A stretch of 64,000 nucleotides of DNA. It comes from UBA12191 sp964422295 (GTDB taxonomy: Bacteria; Planctomycetota; UBA8108; UBA1146). This document shows positions 1-9,553 of the stretch, in pieces. Position numbers and translations under genes: made by a program. The notes under the pieces were generated by a model that was not told the DNA's origin, did no database searches, and saw nothing but the letters and a program-made list of their open reading frames with translations. Numbering within the stretch: the stretch's first letter is position 1; the number at the start of each line of letters is the position of its first letter. The DNA is taken from contig CAYRAM010000005.1 in assembly GCA_964422295.1 (NCBI GenBank), positions 62,001-126,000 on the forward strand, written 5' to 3'.

Positions 1-582
1 AAAGTCCTGCTGGAGAATTTGCGCTGGCTTCCCTCCTACTTTGTCCACGGATCCACCGACAATATCGTTCCAGCTCGTTTCTCACAGATGATCGAGGAGG
101 TCCTCCTCGATCTGGAGTACGACCACGTCTACCAGGAACTGGATGGGGTCGGGCACAATCTCGATCTCAGGGGCGGTGGACAAATCCTGCCAGGGATCCA
201 CAAGTGGCTGACAAAGAAGCGCCGGGTTCTCGAACCTCCAGAGATCCTGCTCAATGCCCTGACCACCGACCATGGCCGCCAGCACTGGATTCGCATCGAT
301 CGCTTTGAAGATGACAAAGAGCCGGCCAGGGTCGAAGCAAAAATTGAAAAGGGAAACAAGGTCGTCATAGAAAGCAAAAACGTTGCTGCTTTGACCATCT
401 TCGTCTCCAACAAACTGCTCAAGGAAAAAAACAAAATCACCGTCGACTGGAATGGCGAAGAAGCCTTTTCCGAAAAGGTCAAGGAAACCCATGAAGCGCT
501 GGTCGAATCGTGGAAAGATCGCCGTGACCCCTTCCTTCTTCACACGCGCATGATTCAGTTGGAAAAACCTGCCGCCAATTAA
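1..582 (+). CDS. alpha/beta-hydrolase (esterase/peptidase-like), C-terminal part
   Basis: The frame is open from the first base, so the 5' part lies outside the window. What is visible is the end of an alpha/beta-hydrolase domain: a strand followed by HGSTDNIVP, which supplies the catalytic-acid Asp, then about 40 residues later GVGHNLD, which fits the catalytic His. The nucleophile Ser would lie upstream. About 110 further residues form a beta-rich, Lys/Glu-rich tail with no family I recognise. This arrangement is typical of secreted esterase or prolyl-oligopeptidase-like proteins. The substrate cannot be told from this fragment. Confidence 0.7.
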   Translation, partial: KVLLENLRWLPSYFVHGSTDNIVPARFSQMIEEVLLDLEYDHVYQELDGVGHNLDLRGGGQILPGIHKWLTKKRRVLEPPEILLNALTTDHGRQHWIRIDRFEDDKEPARVEAKIEKGNKVVIESKNVAALTIFVSNKLLKEKNKITVDWNGEEAFSEKVKETHEALVESWKDRRDPFLLHTRMIQLEKPAAN

Positions 583-699
583 TAGACCAACAAGGCCTTC
601 TTCCGATTATTATTGTTTGGCTTCAGAGGTCAGAAATATACTATCCCCAGCGAAGCATTCGATTTTGCATGCAGTTCATGATGAAAGAGGAAAGCCATT

Positions 700-960
700 A
701 TGAAGTATTTGGGATATGCGGTATTTGCTTTCGGCGTTGTAGATGCCGTCGGCTCCTGGGTAGGCTTTGATCTCTGGGGTAGCACCGGAATTGTTTTGCC
801 CGAAATGCTGTGGAACATTTCCGCCTACGCAGAAATCGCTTTGGGTTATGCCCTGCTCCGATTCGGCTCGCACGACGAAGAAGAGGTTGAATCCTCCGCC
901 GCTGAAGAAGACGTGACTTCCCACCATGACAGGGGCGATCCTGGAGATGACGGGGAGTAG
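700..960 (+). CDS. small membrane protein of unknown function
   Basis: An 86-residue protein starting at ATG 700 behind GAAAGAGGAAAG, a good ribosome-binding site. Residues 1-20 and about 28-55 are hydrophobic and likely form two membrane helices. The last 30 residues are very acidic (DEEEVESSAAEED) and probably cytoplasmic. I recognise no family. It stands alone between the clipped hydrolase and the next gene, with about 290 bases of apparently non-coding sequence after it (961-1249). Confidence 0.6.
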   Translation: MKYLGYAVFAFGVVDAVGSWVGFDLWGSTGIVLPEMLWNISAYAEIALGYALLRFGSHDEEEVESSAAEEDVTSHHDRGDPGDDGE

Positions 961-1249
961 CCTATTTCTCCCTTTGCTGAATTCGTCTGCGGGTCAGTGG
1001 TGATCAACATCGCCAGCCTGCCCAGGTCTGCCAAATTCCATCGAAAGACAGTCGGTTCACACTGGCGACCGAAAATGACACCGTGGCCCAGGAGCGACGA
1101 TCGAGGCATCGGGCTCTCCTTCCAGGCTTCACAGCGATCGTCTCCCTTCTTCGGTGCTTGGAGATGCTCACTCCCGATTGATGCCAGCTGTCCAGGACGA
1201 TAGCCTCGAACCTGTAACCCAATCCTTCTTAAATAGTGGAAGAGAATCG

Positions 1250-1633
1250 ATGATCGAAAAAATGAACTGGGTGGGTGACATCGATGGGCACTTGGTCGTC
1301 GCTGGCCAGGGCGGCACCGAAACCATTCTCGATCGCCCCGGAGATCTGGTCGCCTACATGATGAAACAGGAGTGCCCAGCCGAACTTCAAGCGTCGATCC
1401 TGATTCATGGCTACTGCCTCGCCACTCAAGGCGTGCGGCTTCCGCATCTGGTGCGTCAGGTCCTTGGGAAAACGGGGGCGTTCATCCGCAGTGTCGACAT
1501 GAACTCGATGCCGCTCTATCAAGCAACAGAGCATTTCCGCCAGTTTTTTGTGGATTGCACAGCAGAGGGACCGGATTTGCAGGAAGCGGTTCTCGCCGAA
1601 GTCCAACGCTACTGCCGCGAGCAGGTCTCCTGA
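1250..1633 (+). CDS. hypothetical protein, 127 aa
   Basis: Start ATG 1250 is chosen because GGAAGAG lies just upstream; the frame is open further 5' but without a good start. The protein is soluble, 127 residues, beginning MIEKMNWVGDIDGHLVV, with an amphipathic helical C-terminal half. No motif I can assign. It converges with the carbonic anhydrase gene, whose stop codon is three bases away, so the two share the same downstream region. Confidence 0.55.
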   Translation: MIEKMNWVGDIDGHLVVAGQGGTETILDRPGDLVAYMMKQECPAELQASILIHGYCLATQGVRLPHLVRQVLGKTGAFIRSVDMNSMPLYQATEHFRQFFVDCTAEGPDLQEAVLAEVQRYCREQVS

Positions 1634-1636
1634 TCT

Positions 1637-2242
1637 TCAGTCGAGGAAAAGAACTTCCCCGGAAGCGATATCGAAGACCGCTCCGACCACCTGCAATCCT
1701 GCGGCGCTCCCTGAGCAGAAACTCCTGACCTCTTCCACGGTCGCTTGCACATGCCTGGAGACGGCATCGTTGATCACATCGGTTCTCGCTGATCCGGAGG
1801 TTTCGACGTAAGCGTTTTGGCACCCCGCCACCGAAGGCTGGATCGCCGCACACACCCGATCGAGAAAGGGGACCTTTGCCGCTTCGGGATCCGCCATCGC
1901 CAAGGTGGTTTTAACAGCGCCGCAATCGCGGTGACCGAGCACGAGGATCAATCGGGCACCCAGTCCCTCACAGCCGAAGAGGATGCTCTCGCGCATAAAG
2001 TCATCGACGACGTGCCCGGCCACCCTCTGAACGAAGAGCTGGCCGCAGCCTTGCTGAAAGATCACTTCAGGGGGAACCCGCGAATCGGCACAGGAGAGGA
2101 TCACCGCAAACGGCTCCTGGCTGGGAACGGCTCCCGACTCGGGAACCGGGAGTTGCAGGGAGCGGTCTTCCTGATGCATCGCCGCCATGAATTCGGCATT
2201 GCCCGATTGCAAGCGTGCCAATGCCTCTGCTGCGGAGATCAT
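1637..2242 (-). CDS. beta-class carbonic anhydrase
   Basis: Interconverts CO2 and bicarbonate with a zinc ion. The signature is complete: CADSR at residues 51-55 gives the zinc Cys and the Asp/Arg dyad, and HRDC at 104-107 gives the second and third zinc ligands. At 201 residues the length is normal for the family. ATG 2242 is preceded by AAAGGGGGCG, a strong ribosome-binding site. No signal peptide is seen, so it should be cytoplasmic. It stands alone, divergent from lspA with about 180 bases between the starts. Confidence 0.93.
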   Translation of the reverse strand: MISAAEALARLQSGNAEFMAAMHQEDRSLQLPVPESGAVPSQEPFAVILSCADSRVPPEVIFQQGCGQLFVQRVAGHVVDDFMRESILFGCEGLGARLILVLGHRDCGAVKTTLAMADPEAAKVPFLDRVCAAIQPSVAGCQNAYVETSGSARTDVINDAVSRHVQATVEEVRSFCSGSAAGLQVVGAVFDIASGEVLFLD

Positions 2243-2425
2243 CGCGCCCCCTTTCGCTGAACAGGATAACGAATGGGAATGAGGTGTGCCCGCGAATCTC
2301 TGCCACCACCGGGTTGTGCTCCCTGATCAGCAAGAAGGCGGCAGAAGGGGAGTTGCGAGGGTGACGCCGAGAAGCACCTGCAAACAAGCCTCGACAGGAA
2401 AAGCAATTCCGGTTGTCATGGTGCC

Positions 2426-3109
2426 ATGAGTACAGAAGAGGAAAATCACCACCCCCCCGAAGCTTCAGCAAAGATGACCGGAGAATCGGCAGGGGGAGAG
2501 CCGAAATCTCCGGTCAGGGGTACCTCTGTGGAACCCCACCAGGAGAAGATTCAGCCGGCGCACGCCGCAAGCTGCTTTGCCCTGGTCTCGGGTTTCTTGT
2601 TGTGGGCTGACTTATGGACGAAATCTGTGGCGTTCCAGTTCCTGGAAGTTTCCATCTTTACCACTCCGTCAGGGCTCCCTGCGGTGACACGCTCGCCGAT
2701 CCATGAAATCTGGCCCGGTTTCGGACTGGAAGCGGCACTGAATCTGGGCGCATTCAATGGTTGGTTTGCCTGGGCGCCGTGGCTGTTGATCGGCATCTCG
2801 ATCCTTGCGGTGCCCTTCTGTTTCTACCTTGCCGCATTCCGCTCTGGACGTTGGATCTCAATTGTGGCATTTGCAATGATCGCTTCAGGCGCTGCCGGAA
2901 ATCTCTACGACCGCATCACCATCGGTGGTGTGCGCGATTTTATTCGCTGGTCCGTTCACTGGGGTGACAAGGAATACGTCTGGCCCAACTTTAATATCGC
3001 AGACAGTGCCATCGTTTGCGGAGTCATCTTCATCGCCTGGTTGGAATGGAATCGGCCTGTCCCCGACTCTGCCAAGCCTCATACAGCAGAAGAGCCAACG
3101 GCAAACTGA
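2426..3109 (+). CDS. lspA: lipoprotein signal peptidase (signal peptidase II)
   Basis: Inner-membrane aspartic protease that removes signal peptides from prolipoproteins after lipidation. Both catalytic Asp motifs are present: AAGNLYDR (Asp162) and NIADSAI (Asp193). The conserved Asn-x-Gly-Ala-Phe motif is at 106-110 and ADLWTK at 61-66. Four hydrophobic segments cover about 50-70, 115-137, 143-160 and 190-206. A hydrophilic N-terminal extension of about 45 residues is unusual; ATG 2474 is a shorter alternative start. The 3' end overlaps the convergent GT87 gene by 80 bases. Several lipoproteins encoded in this window are its natural substrates. Confidence 0.9.
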   Translation: MSTEEENHHPPEASAKMTGESAGGEPKSPVRGTSVEPHQEKIQPAHAASCFALVSGFLLWADLWTKSVAFQFLEVSIFTTPSGLPAVTRSPIHEIWPGFGLEAALNLGAFNGWFAWAPWLLIGISILAVPFCFYLAAFRSGRWISIVAFAMIASGAAGNLYDRITIGGVRDFIRWSVHWGDKEYVWPNFNIADSAIVCGVIFIAWLEWNRPVPDSAKPHTAEEPTAN

Positions 3110-4355
3110 ACACCCAAATTGGATTCCATTGCGGGGCCTCCCAAACTCCGGCAGCACGCCAACTGTCCAAGATTCGATAATTGAGAAGAACGGTGATGGT
3201 CAATAGCAGAGCGCCGCGGGATGGACTGATCACCGTCGGCAACAGCAGCCACAGTGCATACCAAGGATGCAGCGTTGGTGTCAGCAGAATGAAACCCAAC
3301 ATCAGGATGCGGGTCGCCCGCCAACTCTCCTGATCGCGAACCGCCCAAGCCAACCACAACCAAGCGGCGATCAGTCCAAACCGGATCATGCGCGTCACGG
3401 CATCGTTGGCGTCATGAACATCAGCGCCAAAAAGTGTGCCTATCGGCTCAAACAGCAACCCGCCCGAATACCAACTCATGGCGTAAGCACCCAACCCATC
3501 GATGGCAGCGATGCTCCATCCCGACAGATAAAGAGCGGCGGTCCCAAACAGGCCGCCGCAAAAGATGGCGAGGGATGCCCAGCCCATCTTTTTGACCAGA
3601 TGAAACACCAACCCCGCTGGCACCAGGAGCGTCGCCGTTGACAGCGACAAAAAACCGGCACCTCCCCAGCGCCGCTTGCCCTCGATAAAGATCAAAGCCA
3701 ACCCCAGGAGCAACAAGGCCAGAAAGTGCACATGTGCGCCGATGGCGCTCTCAAGAATCGGCAGTGGATGCCAACACCACAGGATACTGCGGCGCACATC
3801 GCTTCCTCTTCGGTGCAGGATTCGGCACAACAACAACCCGATGACGAGATCGATGGCCACCATCGATCCTCGCCATATCGATTCGGAGCGCCCGCTGATG
3901 AGAAACGCCCCTTGGGCCATGGGAGGATAGACGGTCGGCAATTCCTGATGATTGATACGTTCGCGAATCTGCTGCCACTGATCGCCGGCCGCAATCGAAT
4001 CCAGCGCGGTGTCATCGGGGGCGATGCCGTAAGGCGACAGCCCTTGCCGTTGAACTTCCCCATCCCACAGATACCGCCAAAGGTCATCGCTGAGAATTGG
4101 ATCCGCACCGAGAAGCAAGAGCCGCACCAGTGCTCCCCCCAGCAGAATCACCGCCATCGCCTGTGCCTTTGGAACCTTTGAGAGCCACCGATATCCCACC
4201 GCCATCCACAGCGCCAACAACAGGGCGAAGAAGATATGGGGAGACAGCGGTTCGTCGTGAGTCAGGTGGTCGCAGCTTTGCAACCACAGCCACCAACTTC
4301 CACAAAACAAGATGAGAAGCAGAACCGAAACGGCCATTTTTTGCGCCGGGGTCAT
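3030..4355 (-). CDS. GT87-like polyprenol-phosphate-mannose-dependent mannosyltransferase
   Basis: Polytopic membrane protein of about 441 residues with roughly ten hydrophobic helices. The loop SDDLWRYLWDGEVQRQGLSPY followed by TVYPPMAQ matches the catalytic-loop pattern of GT-C enzymes of the GT87/DUF2029 type, which take a mannose from a polyprenol phosphate donor; the acceptor is unknown. The ATG at 4355 is preferred because it forms an ATGA overlap with the stop of the upstream hydantoinase-like gene, implying translational coupling. A longer start at 4376 is possible. The 3' end overlaps lspA, which is on the other strand. Confidence 0.75.
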   Translation of the reverse strand: MTPAQKMAVSVLLLILFCGSWWLWLQSCDHLTHDEPLSPHIFFALLLALWMAVGYRWLSKVPKAQAMAVILLGGALVRLLLLGADPILSDDLWRYLWDGEVQRQGLSPYGIAPDDTALDSIAAGDQWQQIRERINHQELPTVYPPMAQGAFLISGRSESIWRGSMVAIDLVIGLLLCRILHRRGSDVRRSILWCWHPLPILESAIGAHVHFLALLLLGLALIFIEGKRRWGGAGFLSLSTATLLVPAGLVFHLVKKMGWASLAIFCGGLFGTAALYLSGWSIAAIDGLGAYAMSWYSGGLLFEPIGTLFGADVHDANDAVTRMIRFGLIAAWLWLAWAVRDQESWRATRILMLGFILLTPTLHPWYALWLLLPTVISPSRGALLLTITVLLNYRILDSWRAAGVWEAPQWNPIWVFSLPLALLLYEAWQSRGQADSIPTRR

Positions 4356-6295
4356 CGACGGCGAACCTTGATCCACAGGTCGCCGGATGCATCCGCCATC
4401 GCCTCAGAACCCGCCGGGGTCCACGAGAAGGTGGTCCAGCCTTCGATCAATAGCGGTCCCTCGACAGGCTTGCCCGGCTCGACAGATCCCTGGGCAAGAA
4501 GTGGAATGTTCTGAAATCCTTGGCGCGAATCGAGGTAGACCCGAGTCTCTCTCGCCGGGGCGGTTTTTTCCTTCAACGAAGATGTCTCTGCCGATTGCCT
4601 CGAAGTGACGGTGACTCTCAGGGCGACACCCTCGATCTCCCTTTCGGGCATCCTGTACCCAAACCGCTCTTCATACTGTTCCCTGAAAGCAGAGACGGGG
4701 TCATCCCCGGGAACAATTTCGAGATCGTGAGATTGTCCGCGATGACGCGCGCGCAAGAATCTGTCCACCTGCACATCCTGGGGTGGCACGCCTGGCATCC
4801 GGGACTGCGCTTGATTCTGCAATGTGTTCGCCAACTCTTCGAGAGAAGCATCCCACCGCTGCGGCAAGGTTTTGAGCATCACCGCTTCCGACTGTTCACA
4901 CCATGGGGACTGCAACAATCCCCATGCGCTGAAGCAGCCGGCTCCTGCGGGCACCCGGACCTGTGGAATTCCGCATGACTGTGCCAACTCCACAGCATGC
5001 AGAGCACCCGCCCCGCCAAAACAGACAAGGGTCGTTACTCCCGGATCCTGGCCTCGCTCCTGGGAGACTCGGCGAAGGGCCCGTTCCATCTCATGATTGG
5101 CAACTTCGATGATGCCGAGGGCTGTCCTCTCCAGACTCCAATCGAGAAGCTTTGACAGTCGGGCGACCGCTTCCCTCGAAGCATCTCCGTCGAGGGTGGT
5201 TTCTTCACCGAGCAGAGCCTCCTCAGGCAATCTCCCCAGAACCACATGGGCATCGGTCACCGTTGCGCGCTCGCCTCCACGACCGTATGCCGCAGGGCCC
5301 GGATTCGCCCCGGCACTTTCTGGGCCAACCCTCAGCGCTCCGCCATTGTCGAGCCAGGCGATCGATCCACCGCCTGCGCCAACGGTATGGATGTCGATCA
5401 TCGGAACTGCGATCGGCACGCCATCGACGAGAGTGCTGCGCTTGCGGAAGCGGTGGGACTCGCCCCCGACCAAACTGACATCTGTACTGGTGCCGCCCAT
5501 GTCAAAGGTGATGGCGGGGGAGCCATCACCACTCTGCTGAGCCGCCATCACTCCTCCGGCTGGGCCCGAAAGAACCGTTTTCACCGGTTCATCCACCAGA
5601 GCGGACCAGGGACGCGCAGAGCCGGCAGAATCCATCACTCGCAGATGCGCCGGTTCCAATTTTGAAGCAAGGCGTTGCAGATACCCCTGCATCACCGGAG
5701 CCAGCACTGCGGCTGCGGTAGCGGTGCTGAATCGCTCCCACTCCCTCGGCTCGGCGGCCACCCGATGGGAGAGCACGATTGGCAATTGGAGGTCCTCCAA
5801 CAATTGTGCAACCACTTCTTCATCCGCGCCCGATTCCGTGCTGTGCAACAATCCAACGGCGATCGCTTCGAATTGCTGCTCGATGGCCCAGCGCCGCAAG
5901 TCGGAGAGTTGCTCCAAATCCACAGCGGTGACCACTTCGCCACCGGGCCCTCTGCGTGCTGACAAGCCGAATCGATCTTCTCTGGCGATGAGGGGGGTCC
6001 GGGCTACCGGCTCCAAAGCGTGGAGCTGTGGACGATTCTGGCGCCCGAGATTGAGCAGGTCGAGGAGCCCGGCATTGCTCACAAACCCGGCGCGGGCGTG
6101 CTTTCTTTCGAGCAGTGCATTGGTCGCCACGGTGGTTCCGTGAATCACCTCCACTGCATCCAATCCATCCAAAGCCTGGAGGATCGATCGGGCGGGATCT
6201 TCAGGTGTCGAGGCTACCTTTTTCAGTCGCACCCCGTTGGCATCGGAGATGACGATGTCGGTAAAGGTGCCGCCGCTGTCAACTCCGATTCGCAA
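4352..6295 (-). CDS. hydantoinase/5-oxoprolinase family protein (HyuA type)
   Basis: ATP-dependent amidohydrolase of the HyuA/oxoprolinase-A family. IGVDSGGTFTDIV near the N-terminus is the actin-like ATPase phosphate loop, HGTTVATNALLER is the next conserved block, and FDMGGTSTDVSL is the central nucleotide motif. At 647 residues it is the usual size. The TTG at 6295 is chosen because GGGAGG lies five bases upstream and the protein then starts directly with the conserved strand. A HyuB partner normally lies next door; here the downstream gene is a glycosyltransferase and no B subunit is visible. The substrate is unknown. Confidence 0.85.
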   Translation of the reverse strand: MRIGVDSGGTFTDIVISDANGVRLKKVASTPEDPARSILQALDGLDAVEVIHGTTVATNALLERKHARAGFVSNAGLLDLLNLGRQNRPQLHALEPVARTPLIAREDRFGLSARRGPGGEVVTAVDLEQLSDLRRWAIEQQFEAIAVGLLHSTESGADEEVVAQLLEDLQLPIVLSHRVAAEPREWERFSTATAAAVLAPVMQGYLQRLASKLEPAHLRVMDSAGSARPWSALVDEPVKTVLSGPAGGVMAAQQSGDGSPAITFDMGGTSTDVSLVGGESHRFRKRSTLVDGVPIAVPMIDIHTVGAGGGSIAWLDNGGALRVGPESAGANPGPAAYGRGGERATVTDAHVVLGRLPEEALLGEETTLDGDASREAVARLSKLLDWSLERTALGIIEVANHEMERALRRVSQERGQDPGVTTLVCFGGAGALHAVELAQSCGIPQVRVPAGAGCFSAWGLLQSPWCEQSEAVMLKTLPQRWDASLEELANTLQNQAQSRMPGVPPQDVQVDRFLRARHRGQSHDLEIVPGDDPVSAFREQYEERFGYRMPEREIEGVALRVTVTSRQSAETSSLKEKTAPARETRVYLDSRQGFQNIPLLAQGSVEPGKPVEGPLLIEGWTTFSWTPAGSEAMADASGDLWIKVRRR

Positions 6296-6386
6296 GTTGC
6301 CTCCCCAGGACCGGTACAAAGGTGGCTGAAATCCTTTGCACAAATCATCGGTCCCATGCAGGATGATGGACGGAAGGACCGCTCCA

Positions 6387-7216
6387 TGAAAGACCGCAGG
6401 AGAAATCGCTTCACAGTTGGATCCCGGTGGATCCTCCTGCTGTGTCTGGCGGGTTTATTGACCAGCTGTTCTTCCCCTTCACAAAGGAAAATTGTGGGGG
6501 AGGCGGTTCCTGATCCCGTGATCGAGTCCGAATGGAAAAACGCCCGCAAGGCATGGCTCCTGGACGACGTGACCCTCGCCCAAAGCGCATTTTCCCGTTT
6601 CGCCGAAAAGTACCCGCAGGATCAGCGCTCGGGGGAAGCCCTCCTCAGTGCCGGAATCTGTGCCCAGCGCAGAGGTCGGGTGGAAGAAGCGGAGGGCCTG
6701 CTGCGGGAAGCGCAATCACGGGGGGGCGCAATTGCAGCGAGGGCTTTGTTGCAGCGTGGCACCTTGGCCATCGATCTGAACCCCTCCCGGGCTGCAGCTT
6801 GCTTCCGCGAAGCGGCACGATGCGCTGTGGATGAAGAGACCCGGAGCGAAGCTCTCTACCAGCAGGGGGTTGCCCTGCAGCGGATCGGCAAATTTGATGA
6901 AGCACGCATCGCCCTGCAGCGCTGCATCGATACCGCTGGCTCCATTAAATACTCGGCGCAGGCGAGCCTGCGTTTGCAATACGACCCCTGGTTCAGTGTC
7001 CAGGTCGGAGCCTTTCTGAAAAAATCGCTCGCGCTCAAACAGGCGACGCGGCTTCAGGACACCGGATTCCCCGCCGAGATTCGCATGCCCGGCCGCAAGG
7101 GCTCGCCATTGCATCGGGTCCTCTCCGGCAGATTCCAGGAACGCTCCGCAGCACAACAACACGCCAGTCGCATCCAGGCCGCCCTGGGTCTTGAAGATGT
7201 GAAGGTGGTTCCATGA
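6387..7216 (+). CDS. lipoprotein with tetratricopeptide-like repeats and SPOR domain
   Basis: A 276-residue envelope protein. Residues 1-30 are a basic stretch, a hydrophobic core and LLTSC, a lipobox with Cys at about 30. The middle (about 45-190) is helical TPR-like repeats of the outer-membrane-assembly lipoprotein kind. The end (about 200-276), from WFSVQVGAFLKK, has the SPOR fold pattern that binds denuded peptidoglycan glycan strands. ATG 6387 follows GGAAGGA. It overlaps the next gene by four bases (ATGA), so the two are co-translated. The likely role is envelope or septal organisation. Confidence 0.75.
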
Positions 7217-8712
7217 TGTCGGTCAGGAATCTCTCCGGAGGCGTTCTCGCCGCGCTGATCATATTCCTCATCTTGGCAGGGTTCACCGCCTTCCGGATCT
7301 TCAATGGCATGACCGGCACCGCAACAAATACCGTGAATCACCCCCTGGGGAAGTTGAACAAGGCGGGAATTCTCGATGGGGGGGTCCGGCATCACAGTTG
7401 CTATGGCTACCTCCTGTTAAACAGAAATGTGCGAACCGGCCTCCAAGACCCATTGGTCAGATTGTTGGGTGACAACGGCAATGTTCTCGCAGAAGCCACC
7501 TATTACATCCCGGGAAGCAATGATGATTTTGTCGTGAGGATCCCCGAGGGGCATTCCGGATTTGCCAGCATCGAAGCGCCGAGCACCTACCGCATTCACA
7601 CCCGCCTTGCGAATAACGGCTTCTATTCCCTTTTCCCTGCGGGAAAATTCACCGGAACGGTCCGCGGGCACGCGTTCGTCCTGCGTGGGGAGACCCTCCC
7701 CGAGCCGGAACCGCTTCCTCGAACAACCCTCATCATCGAAACCGCAAAGGGTTGGCGCCAAGAGGTGCAAACCGATGGCATCGGTGGATTCAATGTCGAG
7801 ATTCCGCCAGGTCCTTTCACGCTTCTCGTGCGCTCCGACAGCCATTCCGATGCCTTCTTCGATGATCTCTCTGTCAAAGCGGGGGAAACGCTCGATCGCC
7901 AGATCATCTTGCCGGCGGGCTGTGAGTTGGAGGGGTTTGTTCTCGGAAACAACGTCACCCTTGAAGGAGCCAAAGTCTCCCTGGTGACATCGTTGGAAGA
8001 CGACGCCGAGACCATCGCCGGAGACAGGGGCCAGTTCAATCTACCCGGACTGACCCAGGGGCTTGCCACCATCTACATTCAACACCCCGGATATCAGGAG
8101 GAGTCTTTCAATCTGTTGGTGCCCGGCGACAAGATCGGCATTCGAAAGCCTTTTCTGCTCAAACCGTCCCAGGAATTCACGGCCACGGCGGTGTTGGAGG
8201 GGGGCGCAACGGTGAGCGATGCCCAGATCCAAGTACAAAGATCGGGGCAGTTGATCTTTGATGGGCCTATCGGCGAACTCAACAGGATGAATATCCTCGC
8301 CTCTGGCCAAACCTACATCATCTCTGCTCGATATCTTCATCAGCCCGGAAACCCCTCCGCTTATCTATTATCCCCACGGCAAACCTGGACGATGCCCGCG
8401 GATGGCCCTGGAGTCGCAAAGTTGGTATTGCGGGAGGGCAGTTCGATCACCGGCATCGTACAAACCGCTCGAAGCTGGCAGCCCTATGGGGGGGCCTCTG
8501 TAAAGATTGAGCCTGTCGATGCGGCGGGTGAGGGTTCCTTCAATGAAATCGTCGTCTGGTGTGACCCGGCAGGGAGATTCAAATCCCCGATGCTGCCCCT
8601 TGGCAAATATGCGGTGGCCGCTTCTCACCCCCACTTTGGAATGCAGGGGAAACTGATCACCTTGACTGCGCCTGGCGAATCGTCTGTGGGCTTCATCACT
8701 CTTCCTGAATAA
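7213..8712 (+). CDS. membrane-anchored protein with carboxypeptidase-regulatory-like beta domains
   Basis: A 499-residue protein with one N-terminal membrane segment (about 8-30) and an otherwise extracytoplasmic, beta-rich chain. Several segments have the pattern of carboxypeptidase D regulatory-like (transthyretin-fold) repeats, for example GFNVEIPPGPFTLLVRS and GRFKSPMLPLGKYAVAASHPHF. No catalytic motif is seen. It is coupled to the SPOR lipoprotein by an ATGA overlap, suggesting a shared envelope job. The 3' end overlaps the convergent PD40 lipoprotein gene by 17 bases. Confidence 0.65.
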   Translation: MMSVRNLSGGVLAALIIFLILAGFTAFRIFNGMTGTATNTVNHPLGKLNKAGILDGGVRHHSCYGYLLLNRNVRTGLQDPLVRLLGDNGNVLAEATYYIPGSNDDFVVRIPEGHSGFASIEAPSTYRIHTRLANNGFYSLFPAGKFTGTVRGHAFVLRGETLPEPEPLPRTTLIIETAKGWRQEVQTDGIGGFNVEIPPGPFTLLVRSDSHSDAFFDDLSVKAGETLDRQIILPAGCELEGFVLGNNVTLEGAKVSLVTSLEDDAETIAGDRGQFNLPGLTQGLATIYIQHPGYQEESFNLLVPGDKIGIRKPFLLKPSQEFTATAVLEGGATVSDAQIQVQRSGQLIFDGPIGELNRMNILASGQTYIISARYLHQPGNPSAYLLSPRQTWTMPADGPGVAKLVLREGSSITGIVQTARSWQPYGGASVKIEPVDAAGEGSFNEIVVWCDPAGRFKSPMLPLGKYAVAASHPHFGMQGKLITLTAPGESSVGFITLPE

Positions 8713-9481
8713 GCAACCAGTTGGCGACGAACAGGTTGTACTCTTCCGGATCGGAATCGTTCCTTTGCGACACGAACAGCAATCGTCGCCCATCTTCGGA
8801 AAAGTAAGGGTCTCCATCGAAGCCTGCTGTGGTGGTGATCTTCTCGCTGATTCCCGCTTCGAGATCGTGGGCGAAGAGGTCGTATTCGCCCTCTCCTGAT
8901 TCGCCGCTGTAGACCACGTAGCGCCCATCCGGCGACAGGGTTGGCGCTCCCGCGATTTGATTCTGTGCGCTGATCACTTGTGGCTCGCCTCCATCGATGC
9001 TGACGAGCACTTCTGTGGCGTCGCCCGGCGAGGGGGGAAAGGCCCCGGCGAACACATCTCCACCCGATGTCCCGGCAAGCGCAGTGAAACAGCGGATCTC
9101 TTTTCCCGATGGGGCGGAGATGATCATCACCCTTGGCTTCGGGGGCTCCTCAGAAACGACTTCAAGCCCGGTAGCATCGACAAACATGGAGTAGCTTTGA
9201 GACCCATCATGGGGAGGGCGCACACTGCTGAACCCTACCTTGCGCCCATTGTCCTGAAAACTCGGCTGCCGATTGATTCCCCCATCCGTCAGTTGGATCA
9301 GGGTGTCAAAGTGGTTTTCTCCGGGGGCATTGTCGACGATGCGCGGCAGGGGCTCTGCGATGTTTTCACCCCTGGTGGAGGGTCCTTTGGCAATTTCTGT
9401 CCCCGGGTTGCCGGTGCAGCCCAGGAACCACGCACAAAAAGAGAACATCAAAAATTGAAGCGCCAGCTTCCGGATCATCAT
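8696..9481 (-). CDS. TolB/PD40-like beta-propeller lipoprotein
   Basis: A 261-residue lipoprotein: hydrophobic signal and lipobox FLGC with Cys at about 22. It then has repeated WD40-like beta-propeller (PD40) blades, recognisable as APTLSPDGRYVVYSGES, DGDPYFSEDGRRLLFVSQRN and RQPSFQDNGRKVGFSS. Only three to four blades are evident, fewer than a closed propeller, so it may oligomerise or have degenerate blades. Such proteins are usually binding modules in the periplasm. The ligand cannot be told. Confidence 0.7.
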   Translation of the reverse strand: MMIRKLALQFLMFSFCAWFLGCTGNPGTEIAKGPSTRGENIAEPLPRIVDNAPGENHFDTLIQLTDGGINRQPSFQDNGRKVGFSSVRPPHDGSQSYSMFVDATGLEVVSEEPPKPRVMIISAPSGKEIRCFTALAGTSGGDVFAGAFPPSPGDATEVLVSIDGGEPQVISAQNQIAGAPTLSPDGRYVVYSGESGEGEYDLFAHDLEAGISEKITTTAGFDGDPYFSEDGRRLLFVSQRNDSDPEEYNLFVANWLLIQEE

Positions 9482-9553
9482 TGTTGGCCTTTCGTGACTC
9501 CCTGGCGTAGATTAATCGAAGTGTCAGCACCAAGCACCACGAAAGGGCTCTCC

